In this document: piece after piece, positions 27,011 through 37,060 of the stretch
Layout: each line of letters starts with the position of its first letter
Position numbering within the stretch: position 1 is the first letter of the stretch
Assembly: GCF_026341775.1 (NCBI RefSeq)
Contig: NZ_JAPEOB010000002.1
Span: forward strand, 186,001-250,000
DNA from: Streptomyces sp. NBC_00654
GTDB lineage: Bacteria; Actinomycetota; Actinomycetes; Streptomycetales; Streptomycetaceae
Length of the DNA stretch: 64,000 nucleotides
Reading direction: 5' to 3'
Position numbers and translations under genes: made by a program
Notes under the pieces: model-generated
The model's input: the letters and a program-made list of their open reading frames with translations, nothing else
Databases searched by the model: none
Told to the model about the DNA's origin: nothing

Positions 27011-27691
27011 ATGCCTGCCCAACTGTCTCGGAACCCGCCCCCCTCCGCCTCCGGCACCCCCGCCCCGGGGCAGAGAGCCGACGCCCGGCACAACCGCGCC
27101 CGGCTCCTCCAGGCCGCCCGTGAGGCGTACGCCCTCAACGGCACCGACGTATCTTCCAGCGCAATCGCCCGCAGAGCGGGCGTGGGTGCCGCCACCCTCT
27201 ACCGGCACTTCCCGACACGCGGCGCGCTGATCGCCGCCGCGTTCTCCGAACAACTCAGCCAGTGCGTCGCAGCCCTCGACGAGGCCCTTCAGGACGACGA
27301 TCCCTGGCACGGACTTCGCGACGTCCTTACCAAGGTGTGCACGATGCAGGCCCAGGACCGCGGGTTCAGCGCCGCGTTCCTCTCCCAATTTCCCGACGTG
27401 CCCGACGTCCATCGCGAGCGTGCCCGCGCCGAGGCATCCCTCGCCCAGCTGGTACAGCGTGCGAAGGACACCGGACAGCTGCGCAAGGACTTCGACCCCA
27501 GCGACATCACCCTCCTGCTCCTGGCCAACAACGGCGTCGTGCGAGAGTCCCCGGCGGCCTCCATGGCCGCATCCCGCCGCCTGCTCGCCTACTTCCTCCA
27601 GTCCTGCCTGCCGACGGACGGCACACCCCTGCCCCAGCCCGCGCCACTCCGCCTTGACGACCTCTACAAGCCACCTCATCGAACGGGGTGA
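27011..27691 (+). CDS. TetR-family transcriptional regulator
   Basis: The protein has about 226 residues. The N-terminal helix-turn-helix reads ARLLQAAREAYALNG, then SSSAIARRAGVGAATLYRHFP at roughly 30-75, the standard TetR pattern. The C-terminal ligand domain includes a Leu-rich helix set. ATG 27011 has GGGAG very close upstream; GTG 27002 in the same frame is an alternative and could be leaderless. It faces away from the quinone-oxidoreductase-like gene and probably represses it. Confidence 0.9.
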   Translation: MPAQLSRNPPPSASGTPAPGQRADARHNRARLLQAAREAYALNGTDVSSSAIARRAGVGAATLYRHFPTRGALIAAAFSEQLSQCVAALDEALQDDDPWHGLRDVLTKVCTMQAQDRGFSAAFLSQFPDVPDVHRERARAEASLAQLVQRAKDTGQLRKDFDPSDITLLLLANNGVVRESPAASMAASRRLLAYFLQSCLPTDGTPLPQPAPLRLDDLYKPPHRTG

Positions 27692-27879
27692 CCACCGGCG
27701 TCCACCCGGGGGCACGCGCCCCTGACGTGAATGTTTCTCAGACCCCACCACCGCACCGCCGTCATTTCTGCCCGACATTTCGCAGCCTCATGATCGCCAA
27801 CCGCCTCCGAAGACCGTCGCCAAACGCTGTATCTAGAAGCCAACGAAGCCAAACGGCCCATCCAAGGAAACATGAAGAA

Positions 27880-28035
27880 CCCGTCGCCATCGACGGCCAG
27901 AAGCACGTGGTGAAGCTCGGTGCATTCATCAGAAACACCAAAAACCGCCACGACCGGCTCACCCAGGAGCAGTGTGAGGTGCTCGCGGAGTTCGGGGTGG
28001 AGTGGGCGCAACACCGGATCACGACCCTTCGCTGA
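27880..28035 (+). pseudogene. C-terminal fragment of helicase-associated-domain protein
   Basis: The frame reads KLGAFIRNTKNRHDRLTQEQ then LAEFGVEWA before its stop. This is the repeat seen in Streptomyces helicase-associated domain proteins (G.FI.NTK.RR..LT..Q...L..LG..WA). Only the last unit is left. The region 27692-27880 upstream has no supported gene. Another fragment of the same family lies at 48740-49030. Confidence 0.55.
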
Positions 28036-28047
28036 ACCGGCAGATCA

Positions 28048-28200
28048 TCAGTTCTGCCACTGCCCCTGGAAGGGGTCTTCCAGCGTTGCCGCGCCGGCCG
28101 GCCGTTGGACGGTGCGGTACGTCATGCCGAGCTGTCGTTGGATCGCACGCCGGCTGTGGCCGACGGCCAGAAACGCGCAGACGGTGACGCCACCCTAACG
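28048..28200 (-). pseudogene. ISL3-family transposase fragment (HTH region), copy 2
   Basis: The reverse strand reads LAVGHSRRAIQRQLGMTYRT, then VQRPAGAATLEDPFQGQWQN and a stop. It aligns with copy 1 at 25706-25880 through GHSRR.I...L.MT.RTV, so both come from related ISL3 elements. Confidence 0.65.
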
Positions 28201-28640
28201 GGGTACTGCCCGACAGATCACGGGATAGTACATTAGGGATGGCAACGAAGAAGACAAGTGACTGAACTTCAGGACCTATGTCCGAGCACCCAACGCGGTT
28301 TGCCCAGTACCAGTAGCAGAATCGCGAAGAGGGACCGGTACGGCCGCTTCTGTTTCCCACCCCAAGGAAATGACCGGCTGCGGGAAAACGTAGCTGGATG
28401 ACGATCGACGTCATGTCAGCCACGGCCCGGCGAGCGGTCCGCCAGACGCACTTCTTCCGCTCCCCGGTTGCGCGGCCGACTTCAGGTCCGCCGGCATCCC
28501 TCAACGCGCCTGCCCCAGCTCGACTTTCATCCGCTTGGGCCGACGAGTCGGCGCGCCACCCCCTCGTGCACCAACCGAGCCAAAGTGTCATGGCACGCAC
28601 CGCCACTGCCACCACTCCACCTCACAACAGGAGTTGACCC
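28201..28640. other. Intergenic leader region of Cys-rich protein
   Basis: No gene is supported. The stretch is less GC-rich than its surroundings, and ends with CAGGAG before the ATG at 28641. Confidence 0.4.
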
Positions 28641-30149
28641 ATGAGTGGATGCGGCTGCGGGCAGTCCCCCATCGCCATCGGCGGCTGTCAGCCCTCCAAG
28701 CCGGCCTGTCCCCCCGTTACTTGTCCCGGCTCCAAGCCGTGCGAGCACTGCGAGACGATCCCACTGCGCGACTCCGCGCCGTACCGGGTCGCAGCGACCG
28801 CGAGCAGCACCGACCCGACGCCGTACTACACCATCGCCAACACCCATGCCGCACTGGACCCTGTCGTCGCCCAGACCATCCTGAACAGCGGCACGGGCAC
28901 GTTCCCGGCCGACGACGGGACGCACAACGGCCAGCACACCTGGCTCGCCGGCGTCGTGCACATCGACCCCACGTCACTGCGGGGCAACCCCACCAGCGTC
29001 ACGATCAGCGCCTCGGTCCATGTCCACAACGACGGCAGGAACACGGCCTGCCGGCTCTACGGCCGCTTCGCCCTGTGGAACGGCACGACCCCGATCCGCA
29101 CCGATCTCCTGGGCCCACCCGATCTGCCGGCGGGTGGTGACGACAACGGCGTCATCGCACCGACCGTCGTGTCCCTCGCGGACGTTCTCGCGGGGAAGAT
29201 CGTCATCGAGCTCAACCTGGAAACAGGCAACGACGACACCTGCCGAGTCGGCCCCAAGCAGTGGACCGTCGACAGCTTCGTCCTCATCGTCCAGGCGTCC
29301 GCCCCGGGCTGCGGCAGGCCGTTCCTCCGTACGACCTGCCGCAACTGCGACGGCACGGTCACCTGCACGACCGACACCCTCGACGGCTCGACTCCCTACG
29401 CCGCGGTCCCGCCGGTCATCCCGGTCGCCTCCTGCCGGGATGGATGCGCCACCGCCCGCCCTCCGTGCATCTCCACCGACCGGGGCAACGCCATCACCCG
29501 GGGCAGCGACGGGTGTCTGTACGCGCCCGACACACCGGCTCTGGACCCGTCCCCGTGCAATGCCGCACGGAACACGACCGGTGGACTGCTCGTGCCGCGG
29601 ATCGGCCTGACGGGTATCGCTCCTGGCAGCAACAGCAGCATCGAACGGTCGGTGGACATCGACGTCACCGGCACGCCCGGCTGCCCCGAAAGGTGGGAGA
29701 TCGGCGCCCGCCTCACGCCGGTGAGCGCGTTCCTCAACGCCGAGCGGCAGCACGCCAACCTCCTGGCCCGGACCGGTACCGACGTGCCGATCCCCGAGTC
29801 CGACATCGTGCTCCCGGAAGCCGGGGTGTACCACATCGACAGCGATGTACGGTACGCGCTCGGTTCCGCCACCGGCGGCAGCGGCTACATCATCGGCTGG
29901 CTCAGGGACGAGACCACGGACACCCTCCTGACGAGCTTCACCCAGATCGCGGCGATCAACGCAGCGATGCAGGAGCAGCAAGGCGGAACCACACACATCA
30001 TGACCGAGTACACGGTCGCCTCCGGCCCCCGGACGGTCCGCCTGCACCTGATGTTCGTCCTCACCGGCGGCAAGATCTCCAACGCCGAGGCCGGCGGCAC
30101 CGACAGCAATGGCGCAACCCGGATGCGCTTCCTCAAGGTCAGGGATTAG
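28641..30149 (+). CDS. Unrecognised protein with Cys-rich N-terminus
   Basis: This intact 502-residue frame starts behind CAACAGGAG. The first 40 residues have nine cysteines (MSGCGCGQ, GGCQ, KPACPPVTC, CEHCE). Two more Cys clusters lie near 230-290 (RTTCRNCDGTVTC, ASCRDGC, RPPC). The last 180 residues read like a beta-sandwich with the segments VPRIGLTGIAPG, GVYHIDSDVRYAL and GPRTVRLHLMFVLTGG. There is no signal peptide or membrane segment. The end reminds one of trimeric tail-fibre or C1q-like domains, but no family can be named. Phage-derived structural protein is one guess. No other phage gene is nearby. Confidence 0.82.
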   Translation: MSGCGCGQSPIAIGGCQPSKPACPPVTCPGSKPCEHCETIPLRDSAPYRVAATASSTDPTPYYTIANTHAALDPVVAQTILNSGTGTFPADDGTHNGQHTWLAGVVHIDPTSLRGNPTSVTISASVHVHNDGRNTACRLYGRFALWNGTTPIRTDLLGPPDLPAGGDDNGVIAPTVVSLADVLAGKIVIELNLETGNDDTCRVGPKQWTVDSFVLIVQASAPGCGRPFLRTTCRNCDGTVTCTTDTLDGSTPYAAVPPVIPVASCRDGCATARPPCISTDRGNAITRGSDGCLYAPDTPALDPSPCNAARNTTGGLLVPRIGLTGIAPGSNSSIERSVDIDVTGTPGCPERWEIGARLTPVSAFLNAERQHANLLARTGTDVPIPESDIVLPEAGVYHIDSDVRYALGSATGGSGYIIGWLRDETTDTLLTSFTQIAAINAAMQEQQGGTTHIMTEYTVASGPRTVRLHLMFVLTGGKISNAEAGGTDSNGATRMRFLKVRD

Positions 30150-30346
30150 CAGGACGTCGCTTCGCGGCCCGGCGATCGGGGCGGCCGGCACCGCCCACCC
30201 CCGATCAGGGTCGCGACCTCGCTGATCAGATCCGCACCCGGACCCGGACCGGATGGACACCCGGATTCGCCGAGACGACCTCGCGCGCTGGTCGCTCCCG
30301 GGCCACGTCCATGCAAGTGCCCAGTTGGCGGAGTGCGGCATGGTGC

Positions 30347-30391
30347 GACGGAGTGCGCGCACCCCTCCGTCCTGAGTGCGCGCACTCCGTC
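30347..30391. terminator. Bidirectional terminator-like hairpin
   Basis: Perfect 16-base arms GACGGAGTGCGCGCAC and GTGCGCGCACTCCGTC enclose 13 bases. The hairpin stands between two convergent genes (28641-30149 plus, 30440-31039 minus) and should serve both. The rest of the 290-base gap is empty. Confidence 0.75.
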
Positions 30392-30439
30392 AAGCGGCGA
30401 GGCCCTGGCCACCGGGCTCGGCAAGGCGTCGGCCAGGGT

Positions 30440-31039
30440 TCAGTTCTTGACCGGCCACTCCAGCGGTGCGCTGGAGAAGCCCTGGCTCAGTTGGACCGCG
30501 GCGGCCTTCTGGCCCTCGGGAATGAGGAAGGCGGTGCAGATCTTCTCGGACTGTCCCGCGCTCAGCTTCTTCAGGGTGTCGGGCTCCGGGCAGTTCGGCC
30601 ACTTGGCATCACCCATGAAGACGATGAGGGCCTTGGTGCGCTCGCCCTTGTCCGTCTTGACGACCAGGTCGTTGTCCATGTCGCCGACTTCCATGGCCTT
30701 GCCGCTCTTGTGGGTGAGGGTGGACCACACGTACACGGGAATCTTGGGGGCCTTGTCCTTGGCCTTGTCCAGCCCGGAGTTGTCCATGTCGGCCGTCGTT
30801 CCGGTCTGCACCTTCGTGGGCGTCACCGTGAACTTGCTGTCCTTCGACTCCTTCATGGTGCTTTCCTGCGGCGGGCTCGCCTCGCCCAGGCGGTAGGTCT
30901 TGCCGTCCGAGGAGGAGGAACCGGCGGAGCCGGAGCCGCGCCGGCCCTTCCCTGAATCCGAGTCGTTGCAACCGGCCAGCACCGCAACCAGCGCCAAGGC
31001 GCCCACCGCCGCCGGTACAGCACGAGTCCACATGCGCAT
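30440..31039 (-). CDS. Secreted lipoprotein of unknown function
   Basis: The protein has 199 residues with a signal peptide (MRMWTRAVPAAVGALALVAV) and lipobox LAGC at about residue 24, followed by a Ser/Gly/Lys linker. The globular part includes VYVWSTLTHKSGKAMEVGDMD, then DNDLVVKTDKGE and two cysteines (WPNCPEPD, EKICTAF). This resembles extracytoplasmic immunoglobulin-like Streptomyces lipoproteins of the DUF4352-like kind, without certainty. ATG 31039 has GAAGAG upstream; 31033 is the alternative. It is monocistronic. Confidence 0.85.
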   Translation of the reverse strand: MRMWTRAVPAAVGALALVAVLAGCNDSDSGKGRRGSGSAGSSSSDGKTYRLGEASPPQESTMKESKDSKFTVTPTKVQTGTTADMDNSGLDKAKDKAPKIPVYVWSTLTHKSGKAMEVGDMDNDLVVKTDKGERTKALIVFMGDAKWPNCPEPDTLKKLSAGQSEKICTAFLIPEGQKAAAVQLSQGFSSAPLEWPVKN

Positions 31040-31214
31040 ATCTCTTCGCTCTCCCCGTTTGAAGTGTTCTGGTTGAGCCGGGCCGGGCGGCGTTGCCCCC
31101 ACAGCCGACTCACAGCTCAGGCGCGCACGATACCGCCAGAGCGCAACCGTCCGCTCGCCGGGGGTCCGGCACCGCCCTTCCCGCCGGGGCAGAACCGCCG
31201 AGCTCGGTCATCAG

Positions 31215-31600
31215 CGCGGCGCCGGTCCGGATCTCGCACCGCGTGGATGGGTTCAGCGCTTCGCGGTCCCTCTCAACCGAGGTGAGCGGTCTGTCCGTGC
31301 CGTACGCGGCGGCCGGCTGCCCGGCGCCGGCGGCGTACTGCCACCAGAAGCGGGCCCCGTCACCGGTCTCGGTCAACTGCAGGACACAGGCCAGAACCAG
31401 CGCGCTGCGCGGCTCGGCACCTGGTCGGTGACGAAGGCCGCCACGGCTGCGGCGGGGGTGTGGCCGACGAGCGTCTCGCACAGCGCACGCAGGTCCGCGG
31501 CCGCCGCCGTTCGGGGCCGTACGTCCCCGTGGCCCGCAGCATCGGGACGAGGTGCGCATGGCTCCGCCTCTCCGCTCGGAACGACGTCGCGCGGCTCAGC
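31215..31600 (-). pseudogene. Frame-shifted remnant of conserved Streptomyces protein
   Basis: Three successive minus-strand frames carry pieces of one conserved actinobacterial protein: HLVPMLRATGTYGP, then ADLRALCETLVGHTPAAAVAAF, then LVLACVLQLTETGDGARFWW followed by QYAAGAGQPAAAY. At least two frameshifts separate them. The last motif is common at the end of a Streptomyces helical protein of unknown function. The gene is dead. Confidence 0.6.
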
Positions 31601-31791
31601 ACGCCAGCTCCGCCGGCGGAACCCGAAAGAAGCGGCGTCGGCCCGAGCCTCTAGCAGGTCGTCCGCGAGATGCGGCTACTCCTCGCAGTCCGGACCGGCG
31701 TCTGCCCCACCTGCCACCGCAACGTACCCATGGCGACACCAACCTGACCAAGCACTACTCGGTAGCAGTGAGGCCGGCCAGCCGACTTCTG

Positions 31792-31998
31792 CTAGGGCGT
31801 GTGTCGCAAGTCCCGCCTGGCTCGCGACGCCCGGCACGCACGCTCGCCGCGCTGTCCGCGTTGTCCGCGTTGTCCGCGTTGTCGGAGTGTTCTCGTACGT
31901 CCAGTACGAGGACACTCCTCCGCCTTGCGATCGCACGCACCGGACGCCGTGAGCCCCGCCCTTCGGGCGGACGGCGCTACTTTCGGCACACGCCCTAG
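31792..31998. repeat. MITE-like element with terminal inverted repeats
   Basis: This 207-base element is bounded by CTAGGGCGTGTGTCG and CGGCACACGCCCTAG, 14 of 15 bases complementary. It contains tandem TGTCCGCGT units, the hairpin around TCTCGTACGTCCAGTACGAGG and a second small hairpin CCCGCCCTTCGGGCGG. It has no coding capacity. A partial copy lies at 8658-8772. The last TAG of the right end, read on the minus strand, is the stop codon of the sigma gene. Confidence 0.85.
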
Positions 31999-33002
31999 TC
32001 GTCATTGAGGTAGTCCTGCAGCATGTGTGAGCGTGAGGGGTGGCGCAGCTTGCTCATCGTCTTGGCCTCGACCTGGCGTATGCGTTCGCGTGTCACGCCG
32101 TAGACCTTGCCGATCTCCTCCAGAGTCCTGGGGCTGCCTCCCAAGAGCCCGTACCGCAGGGAGATGATGCCGGCTTCGCGCGGGGTCATCTCCGCCAGGA
32201 TGGTCTGGATGGCTTGCCGGAGCAGGCCGAAGGCGACCACGTCCCAGGCGGAGGGCGAGTCGCTGTCCATGATGAGGTCGCCGAACTCGGTGTTCCCGTC
32301 GTCGGACAGAGTCGTCTCCAACGAGACGGGTTCCTTGTTGTAGGCGTTGAGTTCGGCCAGCCGTTCCACCGGGACGTCCGCCTTCTCGGCCAGTTCCTCC
32401 GGGGCGGGCTCGTCGCCGGATTTGCTGATCAGCTCACGGCGGATCCGTGCCACGCGGTTGATGATCTCCACTGTGTGCACCGGTATGCGGATGGTGCGGC
32501 TCTGGTCGGCCAGGGCCCGGGTGACCGCCTGTTTGATCCACCAGGTCGCATACGTGGAGAACTTGAAGCCCTTGGCGTAGTCGAACTTCTCCACGGCTCT
32601 GATCAGCCCGGTGTTGCCTTCCTGGATCAGGTCCAGGAACTGCAGTCCGCGCCCGGTGTAGCGCTTGGTGACGGCGACCACCAGGCGGAGGTTGGCCTCG
32701 GTGAAATGGTTCTTCGCGCGGCGGCCGTCCTCAGCGAGGAGGGCCAGTTCCCGGCGCACGTGCGTGTCCGGGCCCGGTCCTTCGGCGAGGAGATGTTCGG
32801 CATACAGACCGGCTTCGATGCGCTTGCTCAGTTCCACCTCCTGCTCGGCGGTCAGCAGTGGGACCTTGGCGATGAGCCGCAGGTAGTCCCTGACCTGATC
32901 GACCGTACTGTCTCCCGAGGGGAGCCTGGGGGCGGGGGCGTCGGTCTCGTCGTACTCCGGGAGCAGGATTTCCTCCGGGCGCTGTGTGTCTGTGGCGTTC
33001 AC
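31995..33002 (-). CDS. Group 1/2 RNA polymerase sigma factor (HrdB/HrdD-like)
   Basis: The 335-residue protein has sigma70 region 1.2 ([19 protein letters not shown]), region 2 ([37 protein letters not shown]), region 3 and region 4 with [19 protein letters not shown] then [10 protein letters not shown]. It lacks the long acidic N-terminus of HrdB and matches HrdA/HrdD in size. Start 33002 overlaps the uvrA-like stop in an ATGA, so translation was coupled to that gene. Because uvrA is now split by an IS, expression may be reduced or depend on a promoter within the IS or uvrA. The stop codon is supplied by the MITE-like repeat. Confidence 0.94.
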   Translation of the reverse strand: MNATDTQRPEEILLPEYDETDAPAPRLPSGDSTVDQVRDYLRLIAKVPLLTAEQEVELSKRIEAGLYAEHLLAEGPGPDTHVRRELALLAEDGRRAKNHFTEANLRLVVAVTKRYTGRGLQFLDLIQEGNTGLIRAVEKFDYAKGFKFSTYATWWIKQAVTRALADQSRTIRIPVHTVEIINRVARIRRELISKSGDEPAPEELAEKADVPVERLAELNAYNKEPVSLETTLSDDGNTEFGDLIMDSDSPSAWDVVAFGLLRQAIQTILAEMTPREAGIISLRYGLLGGSPRTLEEIGKVYGVTRERIRQVEAKTMSKLRHPSRSHMLQDYLNDD

Positions 33003-35669
33003 ATGGGCTCCAGCAGGGCGTTCAGATACCGTCCGGTGTGGGACCGGGCGTTGGCCGCGACCTGTTCCGGGGTGCCTTCGGCGATGACCTCGCCGCCCCG
33101 GTGTCCGCCGTCCGGCCCCATGTCGATCAGGTGATCGGCTGACTTGATCACGTCGAGGTTGTGCTCGATGACGACGACCGTGTTGCCGCCGTCGACCAGT
33201 CGTTGAAGCGCCGCCAGCAGACGGTCGACATCGGCGATGTGGAGGCCGGTGGTGGGTTCGTCCAGCACGTAGAGGGTGCGCCCACGAGTGCGGCGCTGGA
33301 GCTCGGCGGCGAGCTTGACGCGCTGCGCCTCACCGCCGGACAGGGTGGTGGCTGCCTGGCCGAGCTTCACATATCCGAGCCCGACGTCGTCCAGGGCCCG
33401 CAGATGCCGGGAGATGATCTGATGCCCGCCGAAGAAGTCCAGGCTCTCCGCCACGGTCATGGCGAGCACGTCCGCGATGGACCTCCCCCTGTAATGCACG
33501 TCGAGGGTCTCCTGGTTGTACTGGGCGCCCTGGCACACCTCGCACGGGACGTAGACGTCCGGAAGGAAGTTCATCTCGACCTTGATGGTGCCGTCGCCGT
33601 AGCAGTGTTCGCAGCGGCCGCCTTTGACGTTGAAGGAGAACCGGCCGGCCTGGTAGCCGCGCACTTTCGCCTCCGGGGTCCGGGCGAACAGCTTGCGCAG
33701 GTGGTCGAAGACGCCCGTGTACGTCGCCGGGTTGGAGCGGGGGCTGCGGCCTATCGGCGACTGGTCGACCTGGACCACCTTGCCGATGTACTCGATGCCG
33801 GTGATGGTGCGGTGCCGGCCCGGCACCCTGTGTGCGCGGTGGATGCGCCGGGCGAGCGCGGTGTGCAGAATGTCATTGACCAGGGTCGACTTGCCCGAGC
33901 CCGAGACGCCGGTGACCACGGTGAACAGGCCGAGCGGGAACGACACCGTCACGTTGCGCAGGTTGTGCTCGGATGCCCCGTGCACAGTGAGGGCGCGGCC
34001 CTGTGCCGGCTCTCTGCGCCGGGTGGGCAGGGGGATCGTACGGCGTCCGGAGAGGTAGGCGCCGGTGACGGACTCAGGATGTACGGCCAGTTCCTGTACG
34101 GTGCCCGAGCAGACGATCCGGCCGCCGTGCGCGCCTGCACCGGGGCCGACGTCCACCACCCAGTCGGCGCCCCGCAGCGTCTCCTCGTCGTGCTCGACGA
34201 CGATCACCGTGTTGCCGCGGTCGCGCAGCCGCTTCAGGGTCTCGATGAGCCGCTGGTTGTCGCGCTGGTGCAGCCCGATGGACGGCTCGTCCAGCACGTA
34301 CAGCACACCGGTCAGCCCCGCGCCGATCTGGGTCGCAAGCCGGATCCGCTGCGCCTCCCCGCCCGAAAGGGACGCGGCGGGCCGGTCGAGCGAGAGGTAG
34401 TCCAGGCCGACATCGAGCAGGAACCGCAGCCGCTCGCTGATCTCCGAGAGAACGGCCTCGGAGATCAGCTGTTCACGGGTGCTCAGTTCCAACGCCTCGA
34501 TGAACGTGGCGAGTTCACCGAGTGGAAGGGCGGCGGTCTGAGCGATGCTGCGCCCGCCGACCGTGACCGCGAGGACCTCCGGGGCGAGCCTCGCGCCCCC
34601 GCAGGCCGCACACGGCTCCGCGCGCATGTATCCGGCGAACCGGTTCTGACCGGCTGCGGACTCGGCACCCTCGGCGTAGCGGCGCTTGATGTGCGGTATG
34701 ACTCCTTCGAAGCGGGCCACGTGCGAGCGGTCACGTCCGAAGCGGTTCCGGTACGTGAGGTGCAGCCGCCGATCCGCCCCGTGCAACACCATCTGACGTG
34801 AATCGACGGAGAGTTCACGCCAGGGGGTGGTGACGCTGAAGCCGGCGTCTGCGCCCAGGGCTTCGAGCAGGCGGGCGTAGTGATCGGCGCCGCTGGTGTT
34901 GGCCCAGGGGGCGATGGCGCCCTCCGCCAGGGACATGGTGTCGTCCGGCACGACGAGAGCGGGGTCGACCTCCACGCGCGAGCCGAGGCCGCTGCAGGTG
35001 GGGCAGGCGCCCCAGGGCGCGTTGAAGGAGAACAGCCGGGGCTCCAGCGACTCCAGGCCGATGTCGTGGGAGCGCGGGCAGGCCATCTCCTCGGAGAGCA
35101 CCAGCTCGCGGCCGGGCGAGTCGAGTTCCTGATCCACGAACTCGACCCGGAGGACGCCGCATCCGAGCCCCAGCGCGGTTTCCACGGATTCCGTCAGCCG
35201 CTGTCGGATACCCGGCTTGACGGTCAGCCGGTCGATGACGGCGTCGATCGAGTGCTTCTTGCGCTTGTCCAGTGCGGGTGGCGTGGTCAGCGCAAAGACC
35301 GTCCCGTCAACCCGGACCCGGCTGAATCCATAGGCGGACAACTGCCGGAAGAGTTCGGCATGTTCGCCCTTGCGGTCGCGGACGACCGGGGCCAGCACCT
35401 GGAAGCGGGTCCCCTCATCTTCGTCCAACAGCAGGTCGACGATGCGCTGCGGTGTCTGCCGGCTGACCGGCTCGCCGCACTCGGAGCAATGGGGGTGGCC
35501 GATCCGGGCGTACAGCAGGCGCAGGTGGTCGTAGACCTCGGTGACGGTGCCCACCGTGGAACGCGGGTTGCGACTCGACGTCTTCTGATCAATGGCGATC
35601 GCTGGGGACAGTCCCTCAATGGCATCGACGTCGGGCGTGTCGAGCTGCCCGAGGAACTGCCGCGCATAA

Positions 35670-36650
35670 GAGCGACCGGCAAATGGTGGGCGGGGCTGCC
35701 CAGCCGGGCCCGAACGCAAGGCAGGCACGAGCCTGAGTGATCATGGAGTTCTTGACGCTCAGTGATCACCCGGAGGGCTCGTGCCTGCGGTCCCATCATG
35801 CCTTTTGGAACCCCTGTGGGACCAATTCGCCGTTCTGCTGCCCGTGCGGAACGAATACGCCGAGAGCCATCCGCTGGGTTGTCACCGGCGACGGGTTCCA
35901 GACCGGACCGTCTTCAAGTACATCGTGCTCGCGCTGGTCCACGGCTCCGGCTACGAGCGGATCGCTGGCGCCGGATGCTCCGACCGAACGATCCGACGCC
36001 GCGTCAAACAGTGGGCTGAACTGGGGATATCCGAGAAGGTCCATGCCCTCGCACTCGAGGCCTACGACCGCATGATCGGCCTCGGGCTGAGCGAGATCTC
36101 GGTGGACGGCTGCATCACCAAGGCCCCGTCCGGCGGTGACAAGGCCGGGCGGTCACCGGTGGACCGGGGCAAGCAGGGGCTGAAACGCTCCGTCGCCTCC
36201 GATGCCTGTGGTGTCCCGCTCGGGATCGTCTCCGACGGGGCCAACCGGCACGATTCACCCTTGCTCGGCCCCACCCTGGACGCGGCGCAGGCGCAGGTCG
36301 GCGCGATGCCGGAGACCGTCAACGTCAACCTCGACCGCGGCTACGACAGCGCCAAGTCCCGTTTACTGATAGCCGAGTTGGGTTTCACGGCCGAGATCGC
36401 CCGCAAGGGAGTGCCCGCCCCGATCCAAGCCGGCAAGCGCTGGGTGGTCGAGCGCACCCACTCGTGGATGAACGACTACGGCAAGCTCCGGCGCTGCACC
36501 GAGAGGAGCGGCGAGGTCGTGGACTTCTACCTCTACCTCGCCGCCACTCTCGTCACGCTCCGCATGCTCATCCGACGCTCGACGAGCCGCTACCGCTGGG
36601 ACGGCCGCCCCACCACCCGACGCCTCAAGTGATCCATTTGCCGGTCGGTC
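35670..36650 (+). mobile_element. IS5-family insertion sequence (981 bp) inside uvrA paralogue
   Basis: The ends are GAGCGACCGGCAAATGG at 35670-35686 and the complement of GACCGACCGGCAAATGG at 36634-36650, 16 of 17 bases matching. A TAA target duplication flanks it at 35667-35669 and 36651-36653. A three-base TNA-type duplication fits the IS1031/IS427-like groups of IS5. The element carries one intact transposase gene, so it may still be active. Confidence 0.94.
35781..36632 (+). CDS. IS5-family DDE transposase
   Basis: The 283-residue protein starts at GTG behind CGGAGGG. Its N-terminal 90 residues contain the helix-turn-helix GSGYERIAGAGCSDRTIRR. The DDE residues can be placed as Asp in ISVDGCITK, Asp in NLDRGYDSAKS and Glu in VVERTHSWMNDY, followed by the usual R/K helix. 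It catalyses movement of the surrounding 981-bp element. Confidence 0.95.
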   Translation: MPAVPSCLLEPLWDQFAVLLPVRNEYAESHPLGCHRRRVPDRTVFKYIVLALVHGSGYERIAGAGCSDRTIRRRVKQWAELGISEKVHALALEAYDRMIGLGLSEISVDGCITKAPSGGDKAGRSPVDRGKQGLKRSVASDACGVPLGIVSDGANRHDSPLLGPTLDAAQAQVGAMPETVNVNLDRGYDSAKSRLLIAELGFTAEIARKGVPAPIQAGKRWVVERTHSWMNDYGKLRRCTERSGEVVDFYLYLAATLVTLRMLIRRSTSRYRWDGRPTTRRLK

Positions 36651-37060
36651 TAAGCGGAGAGGGATTCGATATAACGCCGCTGCCCCTCGGCGAATATGGT
36701 ATCGAATGCCAGGCTTGACTTTCCGGATCCCGATACACCAGTGAACACGATAAGCGCATCCCGGGGCAGCTCGACGGATACGTCACGGAGATTGTGCTGC
36801 CGGGCACCCTTGACGACGAGCCGATTTCTCACTTCGCAAACCTCAGGTGGTGTCGAGAACGAGCCGAGACCAACCGTAACACCGCGCCACCACACGCCAG
36901 GCTCGCTATTCAGCACCAGATCTGTGTGGCAAATATCGCCCTTGACAGGGAAGCTCATCGCATGAGCAAAGAAAACCCGAGCAGGCTGGGAAAGCAGCGA
37001 GAAAACGCACGGGTGACTCTTGACCTCGCACAGAATGTTTGAGCAAGGGAAGGGACGGTT

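Larger units (their letters stand above)
32999..36832 (-). pseudogene. uvrA: uvrA paralogue interrupted by an IS5-family element
   Basis: Without the IS this would be an excinuclease A-type ABC ATPase of 949 residues. The N-terminal piece (36651-36832) starts at GTG behind GAGG and has [11 protein letters not shown] and Walker [15 protein letters not shown], then ends at RRYIESLSA. The remaining part (35666 down to 32999) continues [12 protein letters not shown] and carries zinc cysteines ([22 protein letters not shown]), two ABC signatures (LSGGEAQR) and the second Walker [13 protein letters not shown]. The join is exact once the element and one TAA copy are removed. It is likely a second UvrA, as used in damage repair or resistance to DNA-binding antibiotics. 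The sigma gene follows in overlap. Confidence 0.93.

Noticed and set aside
28974..30362. 462-codon minus-strand frame opposite the Cys-rich protein
   Set aside because: Composition is typical of antisense shadow in high-GC DNA, while the plus strand has a good ribosome site and ordered protein-like sequence.
33161..34801. 546-codon plus-strand frame across the uvrA paralogue
   Set aside because: Antisense shadow; the minus strand has full UvrA motifs.
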